This document shows, piece by piece, positions 1-13,671 of a DNA stretch of 64,000 bases; positions within the stretch are counted from its first letter, which is position 1; the number at the start of each line of letters is the position of its first letter. Source of the stretch: Sphingobium sp. DEHP117. GTDB lineage: Bacteria; Pseudomonadota; Alphaproteobacteria; Sphingomonadales; Sphingomonadaceae. Made by a program: the position numbers and the translations under genes. Below the pieces are notes generated by a model, which had not been told where the DNA came from, made no database searches, and saw only the letters and a program-made list of their open reading frames with translations. The stretch covers positions 1 through 64,000 of the forward strand of contig NZ_JAPFBJ010000004.1 of the NCBI RefSeq assembly GCF_030867385.1, read 5' to 3'.

Positions 1-125
1 AATACCAGCGCACCGCCCACAGGATCACATCACCCTGGAAATGGCGCCACTTGAAATCCGTCATCGTTCCGTCCGTCCAATCTCCGCCAAGCATGCTCAA
101 GCTTCACGATTTTTGCAACAGAGCC
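1..125 (-). mobile_element. IS6100 (IS6 family), one end, running off the window edge
   Basis: The 125 bases are identical, in reverse complement, to the first 125 bases of the four complete IS6100 copies in this window. They end at position 125 with the terminal inverted repeat (TTTGCAACAGAGCC). The transposase start codon lies at 64-62, so only its first codons are inside the window; the element is probably complete to the left. It cuts the 3' end of the AraC-type gene next to it. Confidence 0.95.
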
Positions 126-885
126 TCCGCGCGCGATACTGGGTCGGCGCGGTGCCGAAGCGGCGACTGAAGGCGCGGGTGAAGCTGGCATTGTTGAGAT
201 AGCCGCAGCGATAGCCGACCGATGCGACCGGCAGGTCGGTCGACAGGAGCAGCATCTTCGCACCCTCGAGCCGTTTCTCGGCCAGCGCATCGGCGATCGA
301 ACAGTCGAACATGTCGCGGAAACCGCGGGTCAGCTTGGCGCGGTTGAGACCGCAGGCGCGCGACAGCGTGTCGAGCGTCAGCTTCTCCGCCCAGCGCTCG
401 TCGATCATCGACCTTGCATTGAGGATGCGGCGGCTGTCCTCCTGTGACAAATGGCTCTCCCCCAGCACCGGAACCAGCGCGCTGTCCCCGATCAGGCGCA
501 GCGTATCGCACAGCAATTCGATGCTCTTGGCGAGACGGTAGGGCTCGCGCGCGCCTTCGGGCATGTCGCAGTCGCGGATGGCCAGGGCGATCTCGCGCAG
601 TTCGCGGGTGATGTGGAAGGCGCCGTCGCGCCCCTCGGGCAGCGCGCCGAACAGCCGCTCGATCGCCGAGGCGGAGACGATCAGGAGAAGCTGGTCGTCG
701 CCGAGCGTCGCGGCGGAGGGATCGGCATGCCAGCGGACCGTGGCAGGGGTACCGACGCAGCCGAGCGTGTAGCTGAGCGCAACCGGTTCGGCCGGCCAGG
801 GGCGTTGCGGCAACGCGCCCGCGCCTACCATTGCCGCCATCTCGTGGGAGACCTGTACCCAGTCCCGCTCGACCATCCAGCGCAT
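97..885 (-). CDS. AraC-family transcriptional regulator, extreme C-terminus replaced by IS6100 sequence
   Basis: The 262-residue frame has an N-terminal sensing region (about 1-145) and two helix-turn-helix motifs typical of AraC/XylS proteins (about 155-252, with GYLNNASFTRAFSRRFG as the second signature). Native sequence ends at base 126. The last eight or so residues and the stop codon come from the IS6100 end, so the protein loses only its tail and may still work. It starts at ATG 885, just after two 15-bp palindromes at 913-950 that could be its operator. It lies downstream of the permease and esterase genes on the same strand and is the obvious candidate regulator of this cluster. A second copy at 36152 lacks the whole DNA-binding domain. 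Confidence 0.85.
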   Translation of the reverse strand: MRWMVERDWVQVSHEMAAMVGAGALPQRPWPAEPVALSYTLGCVGTPATVRWHADPSAATLGDDQLLLIVSASAIERLFGALPEGRDGAFHITRELREIALAIRDCDMPEGAREPYRLAKSIELLCDTLRLIGDSALVPVLGESHLSQEDSRRILNARSMIDERWAEKLTLDTLSRACGLNRAKLTRGFRDMFDCSIADALAEKRLEGAKMLLLSTDLPVASVGYRCGYLNNASFTRAFSRRFGTAPTQYRARRLCCKNREA

Positions 886-912
886 CCTCTCATCCTATCG
901 AGGAAAAGCTAG

Positions 913-950
913 ACCTTCCTGATAGGTTTGTCGAGACCTATCAGAAAGGT
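913..950. promoter_or_regulatory. Pair of 15-bp palindromic operator-like sites upstream of the AraC gene
   Basis: Two near-identical sites in opposite orientation, ACCTTCCTGATAGGT (913-927) and ACCTATCAGAAAGGT (936-950), lie in the 70 bp between the permease stop and the AraC start. They fit a consensus ACCTWTCNGAWAGGT that also occurs twice upstream of the TonB receptor. Seen directly; the binding protein is not known. Confidence 0.6.
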
Positions 951-955
951 AAAGG

Positions 956-2266
956 TCATGTGGCGAGCGAGGTCGAATCGCGCGGCGCGTGGCGCATCGC
1001 CAGGGGGAAGGCGAGCGAGGCGATCGCCGTGATCACGACGCCGACGATCGCGAGCGCGGTGCCCAGATGGCTCTCCCCGCCCAGCAGGCCGCTGACCAGC
1101 GTGATCAGCGGCGGCGCCACGCCGAAGCCGAGGACGCCGGCCAGCGCCACGAACAGCCCAATGCAGAATCCGCGCAGCTCGTTGGGCAGCAGGACCGTGA
1201 TGGTGACGCCGACGATCAGCCCGGCGGCTGTGCCGCAGAACAGGAAGAGCCCGAGCATCAGCGCGAAACTGGGCACGTCGGGGGCGAGCGGGAAAAGTGA
1301 CATCGGCACCGACAGGGTCGTCGCCGCGATCGCGCCGATCAGGATGCCGCCACGGCGCGGAAGGCGATGGCCCCAGTCGGCGACAAGACCGCCCAGGATC
1401 GATCCGATCACGCCGGCGGCGAAGACGACCAGGCCCATCCACTGGGCGAACTGATCGGGCTGGAGCCCATAGCTGCGGCTCAGCACCGGCGCGGCCCAGA
1501 TGCCGGCGGCGGTATCGATCATCGCGACCGAGAGCTGGCCGGCGAACAAGGGAAGGATGAAGGCACGCCGGTCCCAAAGTTCGCGCATCGCGACCGAGAA
1601 GGGAGCATCGGCGCCCGCGACCGTCTCGCGCCGGGCCGGCTCGCGGACGAACAGCAGCGGCAGGCACACGATCACGCCGATCGCGGCCACGGCGAGATGG
1701 ACCCCGCGCCAAGGCGCGACCGGGCCGATCCATGCGGGAAGCACCATCGTGCCGAGCATGCCGAACAGCCAGCCGCCCAGCGCGAACGCACCCGCGCTGC
1801 CGCCCCATTTGCCGAGCGTCAGGACCAGCATCGCGCTGCCGCGCTGGGTCGGCGGGCACATGTCGGCCGCGATCGAGATAGCGGCGGTGACCGAACAGAA
1901 GCCGCCCACCGCGACGAACATCCGGGCGATGAACAGCCCGGTGACGCTGTCGGCGAAGGCGGTCAGCACCAGCCCGATCGTCCAGCCGAGCACCAGCAGG
2001 AGCAGGAGCCGCATCCGGTTGCTGCTGTCGACCAGTCGTCCGATCGGCACCGCCAGCACGGCGAGCGGCGCCGCCGCGCCCACGCCCTGGATGAAGCCGA
2101 GCTGGTTGTCTGTCAGGCCCAGTTCGGCCTTGGCGGCCTCCTGGACGATGCTGAAAAGGAAGATCGACATCGTGCCGATGGCCAGCGCCAGCGCCAGGGC
2201 GAACAGCGCGGGCAGCGCGGCGGACAGGCGCGGTTCGGCGCGCGTTGGGTCAGGTGCGAGGGGCAA
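956..2266 (-). CDS. MFS permease
   Basis: A 436-residue, strongly hydrophobic protein with the spacing of about twelve membrane helices and the loop 2-3 signature region (PIGRLVDSSNRMRLL). It belongs to the major facilitator superfamily, probably importing an organic acid or a hydrolysis product across the inner membrane. The start is set at TTG 2266 because AGGAGG lies four bases upstream and nothing better is nearby. This start overlaps the 3' end of the esterase gene by 17 bases, so the two are probably translationally coupled. An identical copy is at 34771-36081. The substrate cannot be predicted; the neighbours suggest a carboxylate freed by the esterases. Confidence 0.85.
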   Translation of the reverse strand: MPLAPDPTRAEPRLSAALPALFALALALAIGTMSIFLFSIVQEAAKAELGLTDNQLGFIQGVGAAAPLAVLAVPIGRLVDSSNRMRLLLLLVLGWTIGLVLTAFADSVTGLFIARMFVAVGGFCSVTAAISIAADMCPPTQRGSAMLVLTLGKWGGSAGAFALGGWLFGMLGTMVLPAWIGPVAPWRGVHLAVAAIGVIVCLPLLFVREPARRETVAGADAPFSVAMRELWDRRAFILPLFAGQLSVAMIDTAAGIWAAPVLSRSYGLQPDQFAQWMGLVVFAAGVIGSILGGLVADWGHRLPRRGGILIGAIAATTLSVPMSLFPLAPDVPSFALMLGLFLFCGTAAGLIVGVTITVLLPNELRGFCIGLFVALAGVLGFGVAPPLITLVSGLLGGESHLGTALAIVGVVITAIASLAFPLAMRHAPRDSTSLAT

Positions 2267-3200
2267 GGAACCTCCTGAGGGCCGACTGGCTGAGCTGCCG
2301 CGCCTGCCGGCTGACATAGGCGTCGGCCTGCAGTTCGAAGGCGTGGAAGGCTCCGGGAAAAAGATGGAATTCGATCGGCACGCCTGCGCGGGCGAGGCGG
2401 CGCGCATAATCGAGATTCTCCTCCAGGAAGAGATCGAGCGCTCCGGCGTAGAGGAAGGTCGGCGGCAGGCCTGACAGGTCGGTCGCGCGGGCGGGCGCCG
2501 CATAGGGCGAAACGTCGGCGCCGCCGGGCGCATGGCCGAGCAGGGCTTCCCAGCCGAAGCGGTTCTTTTCCGGCGTCCAGACATATTCGCCGACGAAGGG
2601 ATGGGGTTCGGCGCCGCTGCCGTTGCGATCGTCGAGCATCGGATAGATGAGCTGCTGGAAGGCGAGGGGATATTCGCCGCGGTCGCGCGCCAGCAGCGCC
2701 AGCGCCGCGGCAAGGCCGCCGCCCGCGCTTTCGCCCATCACGCCGATCCGGGCCGTATCGAAACCCTGTTCGGCGGCGTTGGCGAAGACCCAGGCAAGGC
2801 CGGCATAGCAGTCCTCGATCGAGCCGGGAAACACGGTCTCGGGCGCGAGCCGATAGTCGACCGAGACGATCGCGCAGTTCAGCTCGATCGCCAGCGGCCC
2901 GTTGGACATGTCCCGCTGATCCGCGGTGCCGGCGACAAAGCCGCCGCCATGGATGTGATAGATGACGGGAAGCGGGGCGGCGGCCGCGTCCTTCGGTCGC
3001 AGGACGCGCAGCTGGATGTCGGGGCCCCCCGCAGGGCCGGCGACGGTCTTCACCTCGATCGCCGCGTCGGTCTGCGCCGGCGGCAGCATCGCCCTCAACT
3101 GCTCGCGCAGCGCAGGCAGGCTTTCGCGGCTGAGCTCGCTGTCCGGAAACTGCTCCAGAACGGGCAGGAGTTCGGGGTCGACGAGGTGGCGGCTGTTCAC
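2250..3200 (-). CDS. Alpha/beta hydrolase of the hormone-sensitive lipase (HSL) type
   Basis: A 316-residue cytoplasmic esterase. The HSL oxyanion motif HGGG is at residues 84-87, the nucleophile elbow GESAGG has Ser158, and the likely acid and base are Asp256 (GALDLF) and His286 (FHAF). GTG 3200 is chosen because AAAGGA lies eight bases upstream; an in-frame ATG at 3224 is possible. HSL-family enzymes hydrolyse short acyl or aryl esters. It sits between the broken FAD oxidase and the permease on the same strand, with a hairpin between it and the oxidase. A second, unchanged copy is at 33837-34787. The substrate is unknown. Confidence 0.88.
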   Translation of the reverse strand: MNSRHLVDPELLPVLEQFPDSELSRESLPALREQLRAMLPPAQTDAAIEVKTVAGPAGGPDIQLRVLRPKDAAAAPLPVIYHIHGGGFVAGTADQRDMSNGPLAIELNCAIVSVDYRLAPETVFPGSIEDCYAGLAWVFANAAEQGFDTARIGVMGESAGGGLAAALALLARDRGEYPLAFQQLIYPMLDDRNGSGAEPHPFVGEYVWTPEKNRFGWEALLGHAPGGADVSPYAAPARATDLSGLPPTFLYAGALDLFLEENLDYARRLARAGVPIEFHLFPGAFHAFELQADAYVSRQARQLSQSALRRFLAPRT

Positions 3201-3229
3201 GGGCAGATCCTTTCCAGCGGACATGACGG

Positions 3230-3251
3230 AGGCCCGGACGGAACCGGGCCT
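3230..3251. terminator. GC-rich hairpin between FAD oxidase and esterase
   Basis: An 8-bp perfect stem (AGGCCCGG/CCGGGCCT) with a six-base loop lies just after the FAD oxidase stop. There is no clear T-run, so it may attenuate transcription or stabilise RNA rather than terminate fully. It is repeated in the other arm at 33786-33807. Confidence 0.5.
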
Positions 3252-3255
3252 TCGT

Positions 3256-4659
3256 TCAAAGCTGGAATATCTTGCCGGGGTTGAACAGGTCCTTCGGGTC
3301 GATCGCACGCTTGATCAGCCGCATCATTTCGACCGCGTCACCCAGTTCGTCGACGAGGAACTGCTGCTTGCCCAGACCGATGCCATGTTCGCCGGTACAG
3401 GTGCCGTCCATGGCGAGCGCGCGGGCGACGATCCGGTCGTTGAGTGCCTCGACCTCGATCATCTCCTCCGGCCTTTTGGGATCGATCGCGAAGATCACGT
3501 GGAAATTGCCGTCGCCGACATGGCCGAGGATCGTCGAGGGTACCGACGACGTCGCAAGATCTTCCTTGGTCTCGACGATGCATTCGGCGAGGCGGCTGAT
3601 CGGCACGCAGACGTCGGTGGTCCAGCCGACCGCGCCGGGGCGCTGGTTGACCGCGGCGTAATAGGCCTCGTGCCGCGCTTTCCACAGCCGGTTGCGTTCT
3701 TCGGGCAGGTTCGACCAGAGGAACTCGCCGCCGCCATTATAGCCGGCGATCTCGCGCACCGTCTCGACCTGCTCCTCGACATAGCGTTCGGAGCCGTGGA
3801 ATTCGAACAGCAGGGTCGTCTTTTCGGGATAGTCGAGCTTCGAATAGGCGTTGCAGGCCCGAACCTGCGCATCGTCGAGGATCTCGATCCGCGCGACCGG
3901 CACGCCGATCTGGATCGACTGGACGACGGTGTCGACCGCGCCCTTGAGGGTCTCGAAGGAGCAGACCGCCGAGGAGATCGCCTCGGGAATGCCGTGCAGG
4001 CGCAGGGTGATCTCGGTGATGATGCCCAGCGTGCCTTCGGCGCCGATCATCAGACGGGTCAGGTCGTAGCCCGCCGCCGACTTGCGCGCCCGGCGCGCGG
4101 TACGGATCACCTTGCCGTCGGGGGTGACGACGCGCAGCGACAGGATCGCCTAGCGCATCGTACCGTAGCGCACCGCGTTGGTGCCGGACGCACGGGTCGA
4201 CGCCATGCCGCCGATGGTGGCGTTGGCCCCGGGATCGATCGGGAAGAACAGCCCCTGGTCGCGCAGATGTTCGTTGAGCTGTTCGCGCCGCACCCCCGCC
4301 TGGACGGTGCAGTCGAAATCCTCCTGGTTCACCTCGAGGATCGCGTTCATCTCCGACAGGTCGATCGTGAGGCCGCCCTTGACCGGGGTGACGTTGCCCT
4401 CGAGCGAGGTGCCGGCGCCGAAGGCTATGATCGGTACCTCGGCGGCGACGCACAGCCTGACCAGCGCCGCCACCTCTTCGGTCGAGCGAACGAAGGCGAC
4501 CGCATCGGGCAGCACCGGATCGAAATGGGTCTCGCTCGACCCATGCTGGAGGCGGATCGCCTCCCCGGTGCCGAGCCGGTCGCCGACCACCGCACGAACC
4601 TCGTCGAGGAAGCCCGTGGGCAGCGGCTTGCGGTCGAAATTGGGCAGGGGCGCGGTCAT
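3256..4659 (-). pseudogene. FAD-linked oxidase (D-lactate dehydrogenase/GlcD type) with an in-frame amber stop
   Basis: Read through, the gene encodes 467 positions of a flavoprotein of the glycolate oxidase GlcD/D-lactate dehydrogenase family. The FAD-binding PCMH domain covers about 38-220 (AGTSLEGNVTP, DPGANATIGGM) and the C-terminal FAD-oxidase domain carries the usual GDGNFH and GEHGIG motifs. Codon 170 is TAG (bases 4150-4152), directly after GTMR. Many family members have Glu there, so GAG to TAG is one plausible path. The frame is otherwise open and well conserved, so the damage is recent or the stop is suppressed. The identical stop is in the second copy (32885-32887). The family oxidises 2-hydroxy acids such as lactate or glycolate with quinone or cytochrome acceptors. 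ATG 4659 lies nine bases from the TonB receptor stop. Confidence 0.88.
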
Positions 4660-4667
4660 GGCCTGTC

Positions 4668-6797
<2,130 letters not shown>

Positions 6798-6857
6798 CTG
6801 TGGTCCTCTCCTGAAACGCGCCGACCTTTGATGATCTGGCGCCAACCAATGAAGAGG

Positions 6858-6888
6858 ACCTATCCGATAGCTTACCTTTCAGAAAGGT
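6858..6888. promoter_or_regulatory. Two tandem 15-bp palindromic operator-like sites upstream of the TonB receptor
   Basis: ACCTATCCGATAGCT (6858-6872) and ACCTTTCAGAAAGGT (6874-6888) lie 61-91 bases upstream of the receptor start, just after the carboxylesterase stop. The second is a near-perfect palindrome. Both fit the ACCTWTCNGAWAGGT pattern at 913-950, so one regulator may control both promoters. Confidence 0.6.
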
Positions 6889-6953
6889 CCTGATGCACCG
6901 CCGGCTTTGCCGATCGGCTCGGACAATTGACCGGCCCGATCAAGTGTCTGAAA

Positions 6954-8438
6954 TCAAGGAAGAAAGGTCGCCGCCGGCAGGCGTGGTTCGGAACGGGCGA
7001 GTCCGTCCGAAATCGAATAGACCAGCCTTTTCTCGCGGTCGAACGGCGACCAGGGCAGGTTGCCGTCGCGGGCGAAGTCGACCCAAAGCCGATGCATGCG
7101 ATCGGCGAGCTGCTGCGGCGGGGCTTCCCCGACCAGGCCCTGCGCGCCCGTCGCGGTCGCGAGCGTGTCGAACACGAAGGGCAGTTCGACCGCGTGGCAG
7201 GAGCCGAGCTCGCCCTTGAAGGCGGGCGAGCGCCAGTCGAACTCGTACATATGCGTCCGGCCCTGATGCTCCTCGGCGAAACGGCGCGCGGGCCAGCGGA
7301 AGACGAGGTCGTTCATCGCGTCGGTCAGCGCCTGTCCGGGCTTCACGCCATGCTTCCCCAGGCCATAGGCCTTGAGCACCCTGCGCGCGCCCGGTTGCGA
7401 TCGGCTGAGCAGGAATGTCGCGAGCAGGCCACCGATCTTGTCGCGCACCCCGGAGGGGACGAGGAAGAGATTCATCTCCTCCGCATTGGTGCCGATCAGG
7501 ACCTCGACATCGCTCCCCGCGCCGCGCCGCAAAGCTTCGAGCGGTTGGAGCGGAAGGACGTCGTCGCCATGGACGGGCAGGAAGCGACTGAGGCCGAACA
7601 TCGGCTCATGCCCCCTCGAATCGCGCAGGTCGATCCGCGCGGTCGGCGCCGATATCTGCTCGACCGCGTCGAGCGCATCGCCCGGCGCCACGCTGGCGAA
7701 GCCGGCCCGGTCGGGCGTCACCCGCAGCAGCTTGGCCAGCTTCTTGACCAGTCGCTGCATCACCGGGATCTCGCGGGTCATGCCGGCATGGCCGCTCTGG
7801 ATGATAGCGCGGCGGAACAGGCCTTTGGCGAGCGGGGAAGCGATCAGGTCGGCGATCGCCATGGCGCCCGCGGACTCGCCGAACACCGTGATATTGCGCG
7901 GATCGCCGCCGAATGCCGCGGCATTCGCGCGCACCCACTGCAGCGCTGCGATCATGTCGCGCAGGCCCAGATTGGTGGGCACGCCCGGGATTGGAAGGAA
8001 GCCGTCGATGCCCATGCGGTAGTTGATCGCGAAACAGACCAGACCGGCGCGGGCGAAGGCGGCGCCGTCGCTGATCGACACGTCCTTGCTGCCGATCACG
8101 AAGCCGCCGCCGTGGATCCACACCATCACCGGCCGGCCGCCGCCATTGGCCTCGGGCGTCCAGATATTGGCCGACAAATAATCGTCGCCCTGAACCCAGC
8201 CGCTGCCGATCAGCGGTGTGACGTCGAGGCCGGGGAATGCCTTGACCCGATGGGGGGCGTTGGGGCCGGGGTCGACCGCGTCGCGCACGCCTTCCCAGGG
8301 TTCGGCGGGCGCGGGGGCGGCGAAGCGACGGTCGCCCACCGGCGCGGCCGCATAGGGAACGCCGCGGAAGCGGCGAACGCCCGCTTCGATTGTTCCCCGC
8401 ACCGTTCCAGCGGTCGTGTCGACGATCGCTCTAGCCAT
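6954..8438 (-). CDS. Type-B carboxylesterase
   Basis: A 494-residue serine esterase of the carboxylesterase/cholinesterase fold. The oxyanion motif HGGG is at 109-112 and the nucleophile elbow FGESAGA has Ser189. The family signature DYLSANIW, the NAEEM segment (possible acid) and the SCHAVELPF segment with the catalytic His also fit. The start at ATG 8438 is favoured by AGGAG six bases upstream; ATG 8441 is also possible. No signal peptide is seen, so it is probably cytoplasmic. It runs toward the TonB receptor and is separated by 253 bp from the divergent hsp20 gene. An identical copy is at 28599-30083. Two esterases of different families in one cluster suggest a substrate with more than one ester bond, an inference only. 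Confidence 0.9.
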   Translation of the reverse strand: MARAIVDTTAGTVRGTIEAGVRRFRGVPYAAAPVGDRRFAAPAPAEPWEGVRDAVDPGPNAPHRVKAFPGLDVTPLIGSGWVQGDDYLSANIWTPEANGGGRPVMVWIHGGGFVIGSKDVSISDGAAFARAGLVCFAINYRMGIDGFLPIPGVPTNLGLRDMIAALQWVRANAAAFGGDPRNITVFGESAGAMAIADLIASPLAKGLFRRAIIQSGHAGMTREIPVMQRLVKKLAKLLRVTPDRAGFASVAPGDALDAVEQISAPTARIDLRDSRGHEPMFGLSRFLPVHGDDVLPLQPLEALRRGAGSDVEVLIGTNAEEMNLFLVPSGVRDKIGGLLATFLLSRSQPGARRVLKAYGLGKHGVKPGQALTDAMNDLVFRWPARRFAEEHQGRTHMYEFDWRSPAFKGELGSCHAVELPFVFDTLATATGAQGLVGEAPPQQLADRMHRLWVDFARDGNLPWSPFDREKRLVYSISDGLARSEPRLPAATFLP

Positions 8439-8691
8439 CATGATCTCCTGCACATTTTCGTTCTACCTAACGCATATACGCACCACGGTGCCCGCTATTG
8501 CAGTGTGCAGACCGGCTCTATCTGGATGCGCCCCGTCTTGCGGGCCGGAACTTCGGACGCTCCCCGGCGTCGAACGGCGGGACGCTAGGCTCGTTTCGGG
8601 CACCGCTTGAAATTGCGGGTCCGCGTTTCCTTATTACGGGGGAGCGGCCGTGCCCCACGGCACACCCCCGGCCGCCGAGAGAGGACGTCAC

Positions 8692-9110
8692 ATGAATTCT
8701 GGCCGATCGCGGGATTGGATGTGGGCGGAAGCCGTCGACCTGATCGACCGCGTGCAGCGCCTGCATCAGCAGGCCTTCGCCCCGTCGCGGGCGAGCGGCG
8801 GCGCGCCCAGTTGGGAGCCGCCGGCCGACATGCTCGAGACCGAGGGCGAACTGCTCGTGCTCGTCGCGCTGCCCGGGGTCGACCTCGACCAGACCGAGGC
8901 GTTCATCGACGACGGCGTGCTGGTCGTCCGCGGCTACCGGATCCTGCCTCCCGAACTGCGCATCGCCAAGATCCATCGGCTCGAACTCCCGCAAGGCCGG
9001 TTCGAACGACGCCTGCCGCTGCCGCCGGGCCGCTATGACTCGGTTCGCCGGTCGAGCGTGCATGGATGCCTGCTCGTGACGTTGAACAAGGTGAATGGAG
9101 GGCTGCGGCG

Positions 9111-9114
<4 letters not shown>
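8692..9114 (+). CDS. Hsp20/alpha-crystallin small heat-shock protein
   Basis: A 140-residue protein whose central part (about 44-135) fits the alpha-crystallin fold (ETEGELLVLVALPGVDLDQ, RFERRLPLPPGRYD). The family holds unfolding proteins in a soluble form for refolding or degradation. ATG 8692 follows GAGAGGAC. Its stop overlaps the start of lon (ATGA at 9111-9114), a pairing that puts a holdase and a protease under common control. This copy is intact. The second copy, at 27950-28345, is cut at codon 123 by IS6100. Confidence 0.85.
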
Positions 9115-10925
<1,811 letters not shown>

Positions 10926-11805
10926 GGCTCTGTTGCAAAAATCGTGAAGCTTGAGCATGCTTGGCGGAGATTGGACGGACGGAACGATGACGGATTTCAA
11001 GTGGCGCCATTTCCAGGGTGATGTGATCCTGTGGGCGGTGCGCTGGTATTGTCGCTATCCGATCAGCTATCGCGACCTTGAGGAAATGCTGGCGGAACGC
11101 GGCATTTCGGTCGACCATACGACGATCTATCGCTGGGTCCAGTGCTACGCCCCGGAGATGGAGAAGCGGCTGCGCTGGTTCTGGCGGCGTGGCTTTGATC
11201 CGAGCTGGCGCCTGGATGAAACCTACGTCAAGGTGCGGGGCAAGTGGACCTACCTGTACCGGGCAGTCGACAAGCGGGGCGACACGATCGATTTCTACCT
11301 GTCGCCGACCCGCAGCGCCAAGGCAGCGAAGCGGTTCCTGGGCAAGGCCCTGCGAGGCCTGAAGCACTGGGAAAAGCCTGCCACGCTCAATACCGACAAA
11401 GCGCCGAGCTATGGTGCAGCGATCACCGAATTGAAGCGCGAAGGAAAGCTGGACCGGGAGACGGCCCACCGGCAGGTGAAGTATCTCAATAACGTGATCG
11501 AGGCCGATCACGGAAAGCTCAAGATACTGATCAAGCCGGTGCGCGGTTTCAAATCGATCCCCACGGCCTATGCCACGATCAAGGGATTCGAAGTCATGCG
11601 AGCCCTGCGCAAAGGACAGGCTCGCCCCTGGTGCCTGCAGCCCGGCATCAGGGGCGAGGTGCGCCTTGTGGAGAGAGCTTTTGGCATTGGGCCCTCGGCG
11701 CTGACGGAGGCCATGGGCATGCTCAACCACCATTTCGCAGCAGCCGCCTGATCGGCGCAGAGCGACAGCCTACCTCTGACTGCCGCCAATCTTTGCAACA
11801 GAGCC
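10926..11805 (+). mobile_element. IS6100, complete copy (880 bp)
   Basis: Full-length element with terminal inverted repeats GGCTCTGTTGCAAA and TTTGCAACAGAGCC. The 8-bp flanks (TCTTCGAG and CGAAGGAC) do not match, so there is no target duplication. It joins a broken lon to a broken sigma54 activator gene, as expected if DNA next to the element was deleted. Confidence 0.98.
10987..11751 (+). CDS. tnpA: IS6100 transposase
   Basis: A 254-residue IS6-family DDE transposase. An N-terminal helix-turn-helix (about 20-50, with SYRDLEEMLAERG) precedes the catalytic core with DDE residues in LDETYVKV, LNTDKAPSYG and NNVIEADHGKLK. The start MTDFKWRHF follows the usual annotation of this element; an in-frame ATG 36 bases upstream exists. 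The same protein is encoded by all four complete copies, so each could act on every end in this window. IS6-family enzymes move by replicative cointegrate formation, producing deletions, inversions and duplications next to the element. Confidence 0.97.
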   Translation: MTDFKWRHFQGDVILWAVRWYCRYPISYRDLEEMLAERGISVDHTTIYRWVQCYAPEMEKRLRWFWRRGFDPSWRLDETYVKVRGKWTYLYRAVDKRGDTIDFYLSPTRSAKAAKRFLGKALRGLKHWEKPATLNTDKAPSYGAAITELKREGKLDRETAHRQVKYLNNVIEADHGKLKILIKPVRGFKSIPTAYATIKGFEVMRALRKGQARPWCLQPGIRGEVRLVERAFGIGPSALTEAMGMLNHHFAAAA

Positions 11806-13414
11806 CGAAGGACCGCAGACATTCCAGTGCGTCATCCGAGAGGGAAAGTGTCAAACGATCGCCGATTTCGCGATCGACGATTTGTCCTATGAGTTCCGAC
11901 AAATCCGCTCGCTCGCGTAAGGGGGGCAAGGTGACGCAGAGTCCATCAATGCGGTAGTAAAGGTCTTCCCGAAATTCGCCCGTGGCGACGAGCGCCTTGA
12001 GGTCACGATGGGTCGCACAGACCAGAGAGATATCGATCGGCCTGTCCTTCGATCCGCCCACCGGCATGACGGCCCGCTCCTGCAGAACCCGCAGAAGACG
12101 AGCCTGTAGCGAGAGCGGCATGTCCCCGATCTCATCCAGGAAGAGTGTTCCACCATGGGCCTGCTCAAATTTACCCGGAGCGCCTCCCCGGCGAGCGCCG
12201 GTAAACGCCCCTTCCACATATCCGAACAATTCGGCCTCGATCAGTCCGTCGGGAATGGACGCACAATTTACCGGCACGAACGGCCCGTTTCGCCGCGGCC
12301 CTGAGGCGTGCAGCTCCCGCGCAAGAACCTCCTTTCCAGTTCCCGTCTCGCCGGTTAGGAGAACAGGAATATCACGAGCGAACGCCAGCTTCGCGTCGCC
12401 AATGGTGTCCAGCAGGGCGGGATCGGAACAGAACATGTCAGAAGAGGCATGAGACGAACGCTTGCCCGAGGGCGGCGGCAAGAGCGCCTTACCAACCCGC
12501 ATAACGTCATCTGCATGGCGGGCGAGACTGAGGTGGACGCGGATGCCGGCCGGCGTGTCTGTCACGATCGGTTCGGCATTGCGGCCGCTAAGCTCGTCAA
12601 CCGCACGCGCAAAAGGCAGGTCGAACATGTGATCGAACTCTGTCGCCGAACGCGTATGCCCAAGCAGCTTGCGCGCGATCTGGTTCCCACCGAGCAATTG
12701 CCCATGTTCCGAGAAAGCGAGAACGGCAGCCAAGGGCGTGCGAAGCAGGTCAGGGTGATAATGTAACGAGACGTGCAGAGCGCCCGGAAGGTCAAGCAGC
12801 ATATGATTTTCTATGGCTCGGGCGGCAACCCGCAACGCCTCGCAAACTGATGACAGATCCCTGCCGCTGCGGCAGGTGGCATTCAAGACGCCGATCAGGT
12901 CCCCGTTAACGTCGAACAGAGGAACGGCCGCGCAAGAATAGCCATGAATCTCGTCAAGGAAATGCTCGTTGGCGTGGACAATAAAGGGTTTCTGTTCCAC
13001 GAGCGCGCATCCCGGCGCTCCGGTGCCGATCGCACTTTCGCTGAGGGAAACCCCGTTCCGGAAAAGACTCTCCAGTTCGCGGCACGGCCCCTCGGCGTCG
13101 CCGATCGAGCAAATGACAAATCCGCTGACGTCAAGGCAGGCCAGCACCCAATCCTGCGTGTGAAACGCTTTGTAAAGCCGTGTCATCTCCGGCATCGCAT
13201 AGCGAATGAGCCGTTCACCCCTTTCTGTGGCGATCCGGCGTTCGCCAGGCGCCGCCATGTCGAACAACCTCTTGTCGGACGCGCTCAAACCCAGGCGTCT
13301 TGATCGCTCCCAGGAACGCGTGATCGGCTCGGGCACCCACTGCGACACGATACTCTCGCCCGAGAAGAAAAGATCTCGTGCCCTCCTTGTCTGGCGGACC
13401 TGTTCCAGATTCAT
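11806..13414 (-). pseudogene. Sigma54-dependent activator (AcoR/Fis type), DNA-binding domain removed by IS6100
   Basis: 536 native codons remain. An N-terminal GAF-like sensing region (about 60-210) is followed by a sigma54-interaction AAA+ domain from about 330, with Walker A GETGTGKE (about 351), the sigma54 loop GAFTGA (about 402) and Walker B GGTLFLDEIGD. Native sequence stops at CLRSFG, where a WPGNxREL-like segment and a C-terminal Fis helix-turn-helix should follow; the frame reads on into IS6100 to 11723. Without the HTH it cannot bind an enhancer. The start is ATG 13414, giving MNLEQVRQ. It lies downstream of an aldehyde dehydrogenase/ligase operon on the same strand, which it may once have controlled, as AcoR-type proteins control acetoin or aldehyde genes. 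Confidence 0.9.
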
Positions 13415-13605
13415 GGATTGCCTCTCGTACCGTTGTCTTTCCGAACGGTGGGGTGCCCGGCGCCTGGACCGGACGGCGCTGATCCCTCTCTCCATTCGAA
13501 CATCTTTATCGCCCGTCATGCTAGCTTGTTCGACGGACGCGAACAACCATCTCTCCTTCTCTGGAAGATCCGATCGTGCCGAAACAGATCGATGCCTGGC
13601 GATCA

Positions 13606-13647
13606 CAAAAATGGTCGGCCAGGCGACACATGCGCCTGGCCGACCAT
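13606..13647 (-). terminator. Rho-independent terminator of the aldehyde dehydrogenase/acyl-CoA ligase operon
   Basis: On the minus strand a perfect 15-bp stem (arms 13633-13647 and 13611-13625) with a seven-base loop is followed at once by a T-run (13610-13606). It lies 25 bases past the ligase stop codon. Confidence 0.85.
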
Positions 13648-13671
13648 AGTGGCTCAAGGGGAGAGGAATAC

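Noticed and set aside
6927..8588. 553-codon plus-strand frame opposite the carboxylesterase (mirrored at 28449-30110)
   Set aside because: It is antisense to a clear esterase with catalytic motifs, and its sequence is the low-complexity Arg/Gly/Asp/His mixture typical of shadow frames in GC-rich DNA.
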